Shown: piece by piece, positions 1-6,097 of the stretch
How positions within the stretch are numbered: position 1 is the first letter of the stretch
How the letters are laid out: every line of letters starts with the position of its first letter
Assembly: GCA_003250455.1 (NCBI GenBank)
Contig: QKGK01000123.1
Span: 1 to 6,933 of the forward strand
Direction: 5' to 3'
Source of the DNA: Chloroflexota bacterium
GTDB taxonomy: Bacteria > Chloroflexota > Anaerolineae > Anaerolineales > UBA11579
DNA: 6,933 nucleotides
Position numbers and translations under genes: made by a program
The notes under the pieces: generated by a model
The model's database searches: none
What the model was told of the DNA's origin: nothing
Seen by the model: the letters and a program-made list of their open reading frames with translations, nothing else

Positions 1-344
1 ATGCGGCCAAATATGCCCAGAACGACCTGCCGATCCGGGTGCGGGTAGTGGTGCAGGAGTCCCAGGTGGTGGTGCGGGTGGAGGATGAGGGGCCGGGCAT
101 CCCCGAACAAAACCATAACCAGGTGTTCCAGAGCTTTTACCGGATGGAGAACGGCCTGACCCGCCGCACGCCCGGTGTAGGGTTGGGGTTGGCGATCAGC
201 CGGGGGTTCATTGCCGCCCACCACGGCGAGATCTGGCTGGAACCGAAATCGCACGGCACGATTGTGGCCTTTTCACTGCCATTAAGCCCTGCCGCCCGGA
301 TTGAAGGGCGGGACAAACCGACCTTTGTAGGAGAACATGAATGA
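1..344 (+). CDS. Sensor histidine kinase, C-terminal ATP-binding fragment (KdpD-like)
   Basis: This is the 3' end of a two-component sensor kinase; the reading frame is open from base 3 and the start lies outside the window. The 113 visible codons are the end of the HATPase_c domain that binds ATP and phosphorylates the kinase's own histidine. The fragment opens with AAKYAQ, which fits the tail of an N box whose Asn is just cut off. It then shows a G1 box (DEGPGIP, residues 28-34 of the fragment), an F box (FQSFYRM, 42-48) and a G2 box (GVGLGLAI, 58-65). The N-box tail and G2 region look most like the KdpD group, but the sensor domain is missing, so the signal and subfamily cannot be decided. 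Its TGA overlaps the ATG of the response regulator (ATGA, 341-344), which marks them as a translationally coupled pair. Confidence 0.93.
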   Translation, partial: AAKYAQNDLPIRVRVVVQESQVVVRVEDEGPGIPEQNHNQVFQSFYRMENGLTRRTPGVGLGLAISRGFIAAHHGEIWLEPKSHGTIVAFSLPLSPAARIEGRDKPTFVGEHE

Positions 345-1033
345 GTGGAATGCATGTGCTGGTGGTGGATGACGAACGTTCGCTGCGGGATTTTGTGCAG
401 CGCAACCTGGAGATCCGGGGTTACAAGGTGCGCACCGCGGCCAACGGGCTGGAAGCGCTGGCGGTCTTCAAGAGCGAATTTGTCGACCTGGTGATCCTGG
501 ATGTGATGATGCCCAACATGGACGGGCTGGAAACCATCAAGCGCATCCGGGAAAAGTCCACCGTGCCGGTGATCGTGCTTTCTGCACTGGGAGAAGAGCA
601 GGATAAAGTGCGGGCGCTCAACCTGGGGGCAGATGACTATCTCTCCAAGCCGTTTGGGGTCAAGGAACTGCTGGCACGCGTCAAGGCGGTGCAGCGGCGC
701 ACGCAGTGGGGAAGCTCGCTAAACGCCGAGGAACGCCTGGTGTATGGTGAGATCAGCGTGGATGTGGACGGGCATATTGTGGAGGTGCGCGGCCGCCTGC
801 TGGAGCTGACGCCGACGGAGTTCAACCTGCTGGTGATCCTGATGCGCAACGCCGGCAAGGTGCTGACCCACGAGATGCTGCTGCAAAATGTATGGGGGCC
901 GGAATATGGCATGGAAGCGGAATATCTGCGGGTGTATGTGGGGCGTTTGCGCCAGAAGATCGAGGAAGACCCTTCGCACCCGGTATTTATCCACACGGAA
1001 CACGGGATTGGCTATCGCTTTGAAGCGCGGTAG
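341..1033 (+). CDS. OmpR/KdpE-family DNA-binding response regulator
   Basis: This 230-residue cytoplasmic transcription factor is the partner of the kinase ending at 344. The receiver domain (about residues 4-118) has the acidic pair D10-D11, the phospho-acceptor D54 in LDVMMP, the switch residue S81 and the conserved K103 in SKPF. A winged-helix Trans_reg_C domain follows (about 133-228), with LTPTEFNLL, a recognition-helix region around residues 191-207, and the typical ending GIGYRFEAR. Both length and layout match PhoB/OmpR/KdpE regulators, closest in feel to KdpE. The ATG at 341 is chosen because AGGAG (329-333) sits 7 nt upstream; an in-frame ATG at 350 is possible but has worse spacing. 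The target genes are unknown. The liv-type operon starts 177 nt downstream on the same strand and is a candidate, but no kdp potassium-pump gene is visible to support a Kdp role. Confidence 0.95.
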   Translation: MSGMHVLVVDDERSLRDFVQRNLEIRGYKVRTAANGLEALAVFKSEFVDLVILDVMMPNMDGLETIKRIREKSTVPVIVLSALGEEQDKVRALNLGADDYLSKPFGVKELLARVKAVQRRTQWGSSLNAEERLVYGEISVDVDGHIVEVRGRLLELTPTEFNLLVILMRNAGKVLTHEMLLQNVWGPEYGMEAEYLRVYVGRLRQKIEEDPSHPVFIHTEHGIGYRFEAR

Positions 1034-1161
1034 GGAAATCCATATTGCATAATCCGCTGAAATTGCTCCTGGTGCTGCGGACGATCACAATGCCTCTTCC
1101 CATTTTTATAACTTTTTTATAATCTGGCTCCGCTGTTTAGGTTTTGTTTGCACTTGATTCC

Positions 1162-1167
1162 TATAAT
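1162..1167 (+). promoter_or_regulatory. TATAAT, possible -10 element upstream of livK
   Basis: This is an exact match to the sigma-70-type -10 consensus, 43 nt upstream of the binding-protein start codon. TTGCAC at 1148-1153 looks like a -35 box but is only 8 nt away, too close to act with it, and there is no extended -10 TG. It could be a promoter that depends on an activator, for example the adjacent response regulator, but that is inference. Confidence 0.3.
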
Positions 1168-1168
1168 G

Positions 1169-1194
1169 AGGGTGGAGTTTACTATTATCACCCT
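1169..1194. repeat. 6-bp inverted repeat AGGGTG...CACCCT between TATAAT and the livK ribosome binding site
   Basis: AGGGTG (1169-1174) and CACCCT (1189-1194) are perfect inverted copies separated by 14 nt. They begin 1 nt after the TATAAT hexamer and end just before the AAAGGAG ribosome binding site. Centre-to-centre spacing is 20 nt, about two helical turns, which would suit a dimeric repressor. As RNA the stem would be short and would need transcription to start at or before 1169. A chance occurrence is quite possible. Confidence 0.3.
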
Positions 1195-1210
1195 ATAAAG
1201 GAGCTTTCAG

Positions 1211-2569
1211 ATGAGAAAAAGGTTTGGTTTTATCCTGGTTTTCCTGCTGCTGGCCGGATTGCTGCTGGCTGCATGCGGCGGAGGTGGCGGTGACACGGGC
1301 ACCACAGAGGAAAACACCACTACCGGAAATACGACGACTAACGAGACACAATCCAACACTGCAGATGAAGGTGGCGGAGAACCGATGGCCGGGGAAGTAA
1401 CCCTGACGATCGGGCATACGATCTCCAATTCGGGGACCTATGAAGCCACCTCAGGCAAACAGTTCCGTGGTTTTGACCTGTGGATGGAAGACGTCAACAA
1501 CGCCGGCGGAATCGTGCTCTCCGACGGAACGGCGGTGAAGTTCACCTCGGTTTCCTACGATGACGAGAGCAGCGGCGATCGGGTGCAGGAGCTGTATACC
1601 CGCCTTGCCACCGAAGATGAAGTCGATCTGATGATCAGCCCGTATTCCAGCGGTCTGACCAAGTCTGCCGGCGTGATCGCCGAGCAGTACGGTAAGATCA
1701 TGCTCGCTGTTGGGGCTGCCTCAGACTCGAACATGAATCTGGGATTCACCCGTGTCTACCAGCTGTATACCCCTTCCAGCCGGTATCTGAACGGTGCAGT
1801 GGACTTGCTGAAAGCCAATGCCCCTGATGTGACCAAGCTGGCGTTTGTTTTCGAAAACGATCAGTTTGCCATCGACGTGGTCAATGTTGCCAGCCAGTAT
1901 GCCGAATCCCTGGGCTACGAAGTGGTGCTGAACGAAGGCTACGACTCGAACACTGCCGACTTTGGCCCCTTCATCAATAAGATCGTCGAATCCGGCGCTC
2001 AGGCGGTTTTGGGCGGCGGGCACACCACTGACGGGCAGACCTTTGCCCGCCAGTTTTATGAGAAGGGCGTGGAAATTGGGTTCTTCGCTTTGCTGGTAGC
2101 CCCGCCTGAACCGGAATTCGCCGAGCTGGGCGATGCCGCCCTGGGCGTGGTCGGCCCCAGCCAATGGGAGCCGCTGGCCGCCTTTACCCAGGAAGCATCG
2201 GAAAGCGCCGGGTTCAGCTGGATAGGACCAGGCAGTGCAGAATTCACCACTGAATATCAGGCCGCCTACGACGAAGTCCCCTCCTACCATTCAGCCGGCG
2301 GTTACGCGGCCGGATTGATGCTGCAGCAAGCCATCATTGACGCCGATTCCACCGATCTGGATGCGATCAACACCGCGCTGGAGAACCTGGATGTGATGAC
2401 CTTCTATGGTTACCTCAAGTTTGATACCTCCGCAGACTGGCACGGCTTGCAGATCGGCCACTCGATGGTGTATGTCCAGTGGCAGAAGGATGACGCCGGT
2501 AACCTGATCAAAGAAATGGTATGGCCAGCAGAAGGCGCTTCTGCTTCGCTGCTGTACCCCATTCCCTGA
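1211..2569 (+). CDS. livK: Branched-chain amino acid-type ABC transporter, substrate-binding lipoprotein
   Basis: This is the extracellular receptor of the ABC importer encoded downstream, belonging to the Peripla_BP_6 (LivK/LivJ-like) family. Residues 1-21 form a lipoprotein signal peptide (MRKR, then a hydrophobic run) ending in lipobox L19-A20-A21-C22; C22 would be lipidated and anchor the protein to the outer face of the membrane. Residues 23-60 are a flexible tether rich in Gly, Thr, Asn and Glu. The binding domain runs from about 62 to 450, with family hallmarks GHTISNSGTY near the start and LATEDEVDLMISPYSS (about 132-147). At 452 residues it is longer than classic LivK, largely because of the tether. 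The start is supported by AAAGGAG (1197-1203), 7 nt upstream. The family also binds amides, urea and aromatic acids, so Leu/Ile/Val as substrate is likely but not shown by sequence alone. Confidence 0.93.
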   Translation: MRKRFGFILVFLLLAGLLLAACGGGGGDTGTTEENTTTGNTTTNETQSNTADEGGGEPMAGEVTLTIGHTISNSGTYEATSGKQFRGFDLWMEDVNNAGGIVLSDGTAVKFTSVSYDDESSGDRVQELYTRLATEDEVDLMISPYSSGLTKSAGVIAEQYGKIMLAVGAASDSNMNLGFTRVYQLYTPSSRYLNGAVDLLKANAPDVTKLAFVFENDQFAIDVVNVASQYAESLGYEVVLNEGYDSNTADFGPFINKIVESGAQAVLGGGHTTDGQTFARQFYEKGVEIGFFALLVAPPEPEFAELGDAALGVVGPSQWEPLAAFTQEASESAGFSWIGPGSAEFTTEYQAAYDEVPSYHSAGGYAAGLMLQQAIIDADSTDLDAINTALENLDVMTFYGYLKFDTSADWHGLQIGHSMVYVQWQKDDAGNLIKEMVWPAEGASASLLYPIP

Positions 2570-2640
2570 ACTGCAGCACACTTTGAAGAACGGAAGATTT
2601 CAGGCTTCTTTCTAAACGAATCATAGCCCGGAATATGTAA

Positions 2641-2692
2641 CAGGAGAAATTCCCCATGGGCATCAGGTATCGCTCATGGGGAATCCTTCTTG
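2641..2692 (+). promoter_or_regulatory. Strong hairpin in the livK-livH intergenic region
   Basis: The left arm ATTCCCCATGGGC (2649-2661) pairs with GCTCATGGGGAAT (2672-2684) over 13 bp with one G-U, leaving a 10-nt loop. After a 2x2 mismatch, 2641-2646 can pair with 2687-2692 for six further pairs, two of them G-U. No U-tract follows, so it is not a standard intrinsic terminator. Its place between the receptor gene and the permease gene suggests a 3' end stabiliser for the livK part of the transcript, a partial attenuator, or a fold controlling translation downstream. Other solute-binding-protein operons use intergenic hairpins in this way; its effect here is inferred. Confidence 0.7.
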
Positions 2693-2715
2693 ACCACAAC
2701 ATTCACAGGAGATGA
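2656..2715 (+). CDS. Possible 19-codon leader ORF upstream of livH
   Basis: ATG at 2656 is preceded by AGGAG (2642-2646) with a 9-nt gap and opens a 19-codon frame (MGIRYRSWGILLDHNIHRR) that stops at TGA 2713-2715, two bases before the livH ATG at 2718. Five of its 19 residues are Ile or Leu, including Ile-Leu-Leu at 10-12. Both its start codon and its ribosome binding site lie inside the hairpin arms described for 2641-2692. This arrangement would let translation of the short frame melt the hairpin and feed ribosomes to livH. An ORF this short may arise by chance, and Ile and Leu are common residues, so this is a candidate only. Confidence 0.3.
   Translation: MGIRYRSWGILLDHNIHRR
2707..2711 (+). 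promoter_or_regulatory. Ribosome binding site AGGAG deciding the livH start
   Basis: AGGAG directly abuts the ATG at 2712 (0 nt gap), which is unworkable for that codon, but it is 6 nt from the in-frame ATG at 2718. This favours 2718 as the livH start. Confidence 0.75.
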
Positions 2716-2717
2716 AC

Positions 2718-3590
2718 ATGAGCATTAGCATGGATTTTTTACTCTCGTCCCTGGCCGATGGACTGCTGCTCGGGTTTGTATATGGGGTTGCAGCGATGGG
2801 GCTGACATTGATCTGGGGGGTGATGGATGTGATCAATCTGTCGCATGGGCCGATCATTGCCTTGGGCATGTATGGAATTTATTTTTTGTTCAACGATGGG
2901 ATGGGGCTAAACCCATATGTCAGTTTGCTGCTGGTGGCGGTGTTTGGGCTGCTGTTAGGCATCCTGATCTATGCGGTGGCAGTTAACCGGGTGATCAACG
3001 CGCCGCACCTTTCTACCCTGCTGGCAACCTTTTCAATCAATATGATCATCATCGGGCTGGGAACAGCTTTCCTTTCCACCGTCCCACGCAACGTTAATTT
3101 TACGCTGGGATCGGTCTCGCTGGGGCCGGTGACACTGCCGGTCACCCGGCTGATCGCCGCCCTGGCGGCGATGGTTGCCGCTGGCGCACTGTATCTTTTT
3201 CTCTACCGCACCCGGCCGGGGCGCTATATCCGGGCGGTGACGGATAACCGTTCCGCTGCCGAGCTGGTGGGGGTGCCCTCCACCCGTATTCTGGCGCTCA
3301 GCTTTGGGCTGGGCACCATGCTGGCGGCCATCTCCGGCGGGCTGATCTCGACCTTCTTTTCGTTCTCGATCCTCTCGGGCGGGCGCTATGAGCTGAAGAG
3401 CTTCGTGATCGGCGTGCTGGGTGGATTAGGCAACCCGATCGGTGCGCTGCTGGGTGGGCTGATCCTCGGTGTGCTGGAAGGCATCATCCCGGCGTTCATC
3501 GAGACTTCCTGGGTGCCGGTGATCGAGTTTGGGCTCTTCATCGTCATCCTGCTGGTGCGCCCGAGCGGCCTGTTTGGAGCAAAGCAATGA
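2718..3590 (+). CDS. livH: Branched-chain amino acid-type ABC transporter permease LivH
   Basis: This is one of the two integral-membrane subunits that form the translocation path of the importer (BPD_transp_2 family). The 290 residues are mostly hydrophobic and suggest about eight membrane segments. Family hallmarks are GVMDVINLSHG (residues 34-44), TRPGRYIRAVTDN (165-177, the cytoplasmic segment), and GVLGGLGNPIGALLGG (222-237), the loop expected to contact the ATPases. The length matches LivH. The start at 2718 is preferred to ATG 2712 because of the AGGAG spacing; the difference is two residues. The stop overlaps the livM start (ATGA 3587-3590), so the two permeases are translationally coupled, which fits their 1:1 assembly. 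Confidence 0.95.
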   Translation: MSISMDFLLSSLADGLLLGFVYGVAAMGLTLIWGVMDVINLSHGPIIALGMYGIYFLFNDGMGLNPYVSLLLVAVFGLLLGILIYAVAVNRVINAPHLSTLLATFSINMIIIGLGTAFLSTVPRNVNFTLGSVSLGPVTLPVTRLIAALAAMVAAGALYLFLYRTRPGRYIRAVTDNRSAAELVGVPSTRILALSFGLGTMLAAISGGLISTFFSFSILSGGRYELKSFVIGVLGGLGNPIGALLGGLILGVLEGIIPAFIETSWVPVIEFGLFIVILLVRPSGLFGAKQ

Positions 3591-4561
3591 AAAAGTCTCA
3601 ACAAAGCTATCTGGGGCTGATCATTTCATTGGTCTTTGTATTGGTGCTAACCGCCTGGCCGATCATTAACGGGAAAGCCACCACCCGCGAGGAGGTCTTT
3701 ACCATGCTGCGGGCAATTGCCCTGGCTTCCAGCCTGAACATTTTGCTCGGCTATACCGGGTATGTCAGCTTCGGGCATATTGTCTTCTTTGGCTTCGGCG
3801 GCTATGTCGGCTTTTACTTCATCGTGGTGCAGGGCTGGAACATCTGGCCGGCGATGCTGGTCGGGGGTCTGGCTTCTGCGCTGCTGGCCTTCCTGGTCGG
3901 GAAGGCGATCCTGCGGCTGAGAGGCGCATATTTTGCCCTGGCAACCATCGGGATCAACGAGGCAGTACGGGCGTTCATCAATAACTTTGAGCCCTTTGGC
4001 GGCCCGATCGGAATGGCACTGAACTTTAAGGAGTACCAGAAATACGGCGGGGCGTCCGAGGCGCTGCAAATGGTGTTTTATATCATGGCCGGGCTGACCG
4101 TGCTGGTAGTGCTGACAAGCTACTTTGTGCGCACTTCCAAGTTTGGGCTGGGGCTGCTGGCCATCCGGGAGGATGAAGACGCTGCCGAGGTGATCGGCGT
4201 GGTAGCGCCTTCAGCCAAGACCTGGGCTTATGTGATCTCGGCGTTCTACCCCGGACTGATCGGGGTGCTGTTCTTCTTCAAAAATGGGAACGTGGAACCT
4301 GTCCCGGCCTTTCCGCTGCATCTGTCCATCGAGATGATCGTGATGGTGATGATGGGCGGGCAGGGGACGGTGTTTGGCCCGATCATTGGGGCGGCTGGCT
4401 ACCAGCGCATCAGAGGCTTTTTGGTCACCAGCCCGGTGTTCAAGAACATTCAGCTGGCAGTGGCCGGTATGGTGCTGCTGGTGATCGTGCTGTTCGTGCC
4501 TGCCGGGCTGATCGGTTGGATCCGCAACCGCTTCCCCAAGATGAGGAGGGTGTTCCAATGA
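3587..4561 (+). CDS. livM: Branched-chain amino acid-type ABC transporter permease LivM
   Basis: This is the second membrane subunit of the importer, pairing with LivH. It has 324 residues with an N-terminal membrane segment at about 8-27 and roughly eight to nine hydrophobic segments in all. Hallmarks of LivM are GYTGYVSFGH (residues 55-64), RLRGAYFALATIG (110-122), FGGPIGM (137-143), and TSKFGLGLLAIREDEDAAEVIGV (residues 183-205), the cytoplasmic coupling segment. MMGGQGTVFGPIIGA (255-269) is the counterpart of the LivH GGLGNPIGALLGG loop. GGAG (3576-3579) lies 7 nt before the ATG. The stop codon overlaps the livG start in another ATGA (4558-4561), keeping the channel and its ATPase coupled. 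Confidence 0.95.
   Translation: MKKSQQSYLGLIISLVFVLVLTAWPIINGKATTREEVFTMLRAIALASSLNILLGYTGYVSFGHIVFFGFGGYVGFYFIVVQGWNIWPAMLVGGLASALLAFLVGKAILRLRGAYFALATIGINEAVRAFINNFEPFGGPIGMALNFKEYQKYGGASEALQMVFYIMAGLTVLVVLTSYFVRTSKFGLGLLAIREDEDAAEVIGVVAPSAKTWAYVISAFYPGLIGVLFFFKNGNVEPVPAFPLHLSIEMIVMVMMGGQGTVFGPIIGAAGYQRIRGFLVTSPVFKNIQLAVAGMVLLVIVLFVPAGLIGWIRNRFPKMRRVFQ
4544..4549 (+). promoter_or_regulatory. Ribosome binding site AGGAGG deciding the livG start
   Basis: A full AGGAGG sits 8 nt before ATG 4558. It rules against the longer in-frame TTG at 4516, which would add 14 residues with no match to the LivG family and lie deep inside livM. Confidence 0.85.
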
Positions 4562-5310
4562 CGATCATCTTACAAACACTGGGTGTCAGCAAGCAGTTTG
4601 GCGGCCTGATGGCAGTCAACAATGTGACCTTTGAGCTCAAAGAGGGCGAGATCTTGGGGCTGATCGGCCCCAACGGGGCAGGCAAGACCACCCTGTTCAA
4701 CCTGATCAACGGGGTTTACCCGCTGACGAAAGGCAAGGTGCTGTACCGGGGTGAGGATGTCTCCGACAAGAAGACCTACGAGATGGCTCACCTGGGACTG
4801 GCCCGCACGCACCAGATCGTCAAGCCGCTGAACGAACTGACTGTGCAGGAGAATGTGGAAGTGGGAGCCTGCTTCGGCCGGGTGAATAAAGGTCTGCATG
4901 CAGCGGCAGCTGTGGCCGAAGAAGTGATGGAATTTGTCGGACTTTCGGCCCGCGCAGACCAGCTGGCGGGCAGCCTGAATGTGGCCCAGAAAAAACGCCT
5001 GGAGATGGCTCGCGCCCTGGCTGCCGGGCCGGACCTGCTGCTGCTGGACGAGGTGCTGGCCGGGCTGAACCCTTCGGAGATCGTGGAGATGGTGCAGACG
5101 GTCAAGCAGATCAGGGAGCGCGGGATTTCGATCATCATGATCGAACACGTGATGCACGCGGTGATGAATGTCTCGGACCGCATGATCGTGCTGGATTACG
5201 GCGAGCTGATCGCGGAAGGCACACCGAAAGAAATTCAGAACAACGAACGGGTGATCGAAGCCTATCTGGGAGACCCCAAGCTGGCCGAGAGATTATCGGT
5301 GCGGACATAA
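4558..5310 (+). CDS. livG: Branched-chain amino acid-type ABC transporter ATP-binding protein LivG
   Basis: This cytoplasmic ATPase subunit partners LivF and drives LivH/LivM. The 250 residues contain Walker A GPNGAGKT (37-44), the Q-loop glutamine Q86 in RTHQIVKPLNELTV, Walker B LLLLDE with D164 and catalytic E165, the D-loop AGLNPSE (168-174), and the switch histidine H197 in MIEHVM. It ends with the LivG-style VIEAYLGDP (232-240). The signature motif is degenerate: LNVAQ (140-144) stands where LSGGQ or the LivG form L(S/A)YGQ is usual, and DEVLAGL replaces DEPxAGL. Departures here occur in some LivG-like subfamilies, so this need not mean loss of function. The true start is ATG 4558, by ribosome binding site and overlap with livM. 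Confidence 0.95.
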   Translation: MTIILQTLGVSKQFGGLMAVNNVTFELKEGEILGLIGPNGAGKTTLFNLINGVYPLTKGKVLYRGEDVSDKKTYEMAHLGLARTHQIVKPLNELTVQENVEVGACFGRVNKGLHAAAAVAEEVMEFVGLSARADQLAGSLNVAQKKRLEMARALAAGPDLLLLDEVLAGLNPSEIVEMVQTVKQIRERGISIIMIEHVMHAVMNVSDRMIVLDYGELIAEGTPKEIQNNERVIEAYLGDPKLAERLSVRT

Positions 5311-5322
5311 AAGGAGAATCTG

Positions 5323-6036
5323 ATGGCATTATTAGAGATAAAAAATCTTTCCTCTGGTTATGGCGAAGTCCAGATTCTCTGGGGTGTGGATATGTCCCTG
5401 GAAACCGGGAAGCTCACTTCCCTGGTGGGGGCTAACGGGGCGGGCAAGACCACTCTGCTGCGCACAGTGATGGGCTTGATCAAGCCGTGGGACGGGCAGG
5501 TGCTTTTTGACGGCCAGGATGTGAGCAAGCTGGCCGCACACGAAAAAGCCGAACTTGGGCTGGTGCTGGTACCGGAAGGGCGGCAGCTGTTCACCGATAT
5601 GTCGGTGAGCGAGAACCTGGAGATGGGCGCTTCCCCCAGGCGGGCGCGACCGCACATCGACAAGAACCTGAAACTGGTCTACGAGATGTTCCCGCGGTTG
5701 AAAGAGCGCGCTACGCAGAAGGCAGGCACGCTCAGCGGCGGCGAACAGCAGATGCTGGCGGTGGGCCGCGGGATCATGGCCGAGCCAGAGATCCTGATGT
5801 TCGACGAACTCTCGCTGGGGCTTGCGCCGGTACTGGTGCTGGGCCTGTTCGAGAACCTGCTGATGTTGAAGGAAACCGGCCTGACGATGCTGCTGGTGGA
5901 GCAAAATGTGCAGATGGCCCTGGCGGTCAGCGATTATACCTTTGTGCTTGCCCAGGGGCGCGTGGATGTGCAGGGGCCAAGCAAGGAACTGGCAACTGAC
6001 GAACATGTCCGTGAAGCCTATCTTGGTGTACACTAA
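5323..6036 (+). CDS. livF: Branched-chain amino acid-type ABC transporter ATP-binding protein LivF
   Basis: This is the second ATPase subunit of the importer. The 237 residues carry Walker A GANGAGKT (36-43), the Q-loop in PEGRQLF (Q88), an intact signature LSGGEQQM (137-144), Walker B ILMFDE with D161 and E162, and LSLGLAP (163-169) after it, where most relatives have PSLGLAP. The switch histidine position is glutamine (Q194 in LVEQN), which is the norm for LivF. The ending VREAYLGVH is typical. AAGGAG (5311-5316) lies 6 nt before the ATG, in the 12-nt gap after livG, so the gene belongs to the same transcript. It completes the five-component transporter. Confidence 0.95.
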   Translation: MALLEIKNLSSGYGEVQILWGVDMSLETGKLTSLVGANGAGKTTLLRTVMGLIKPWDGQVLFDGQDVSKLAAHEKAELGLVLVPEGRQLFTDMSVSENLEMGASPRRARPHIDKNLKLVYEMFPRLKERATQKAGTLSGGEQQMLAVGRGIMAEPEILMFDELSLGLAPVLVLGLFENLLMLKETGLTMLLVEQNVQMALAVSDYTFVLAQGRVDVQGPSKELATDEHVREAYLGVH

Positions 6037-6097
6037 GATTGATGAAACCATGATCTAATCAGGAAAACGATATTCTGCAAAAATAGGAGTAGAAACT

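Larger units (their letters stand above)
1034..1210 (+). promoter_or_regulatory. AT-rich intergenic region with probable promoter for the liv operon
   Basis: This 177-nt gap separates the response regulator from the binding-protein gene and is clearly more AT-rich than the flanking genes. It contains two perfect TATAAT hexamers, at 1118-1123 and 1162-1167. Neither has a convincing TTGACA-like box at 16-18 nt upstream, so the exact promoter cannot be fixed. The 1162 copy is better placed for a short leader, being 43 nt before the start codon. A T-rich run (about 1103-1118) follows several short complementary segments downstream of the regulator gene (1033-1101), which could be a weak terminator. 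A position-based promoter call is reasonable; the individual boxes are uncertain. Confidence 0.4.

Noticed and set aside
1033..1118. Nested pairing GGGAA/TTCCC, ATTG/CAAT, TCCGC/GCGGA followed by a T-rich run, as a terminator for the response regulator
   Set aside because: The helices are only 4-5 bp each, separated by unpaired stretches, with a large loop; too weak to call as a terminator without folding and conservation data.
1148..1167. TTGCAC and TATAAT as a -35/-10 promoter pair
   Set aside because: The spacer is only 8 nt, far below the 16-18 nt needed; TATAAT is kept as a lone candidate -10.
1721..2290. 189-codon open frame on the minus strand opposite livK
   Set aside because: It is the antisense of a well-supported binding-protein gene with no family motifs; explained by codon bias.
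2585..2612. GAAG/CTTC hairpin followed by TTTCT after livK as an intrinsic terminator
   Set aside because: Only a four-pair AT-leaning stem with an 8-nt loop; much weaker than the hairpin at 2641-2692.
2712..2717. livH start at ATG 2712
   Set aside because: AGGAG ends directly against this ATG, leaving no spacing; ATG 2718 has 6 nt. Only two residues differ, so the protein call is unaffected.
4516..4557. Longer livG using a TTG start at 4516
   Set aside because: The 14 extra residues do not resemble LivG, the TTG has no good ribosome binding site, and ATG 4558 has AGGAGG at 8 nt plus an ATGA overlap with livM.
5332..6051. 239-codon open frame on the minus strand opposite livF
   Set aside because: It lies wholly against a strongly conserved ATPase gene, has low-complexity His/Gln-rich translation typical of an antisense shadow in GC-rich codons, and matches no family I recognise.
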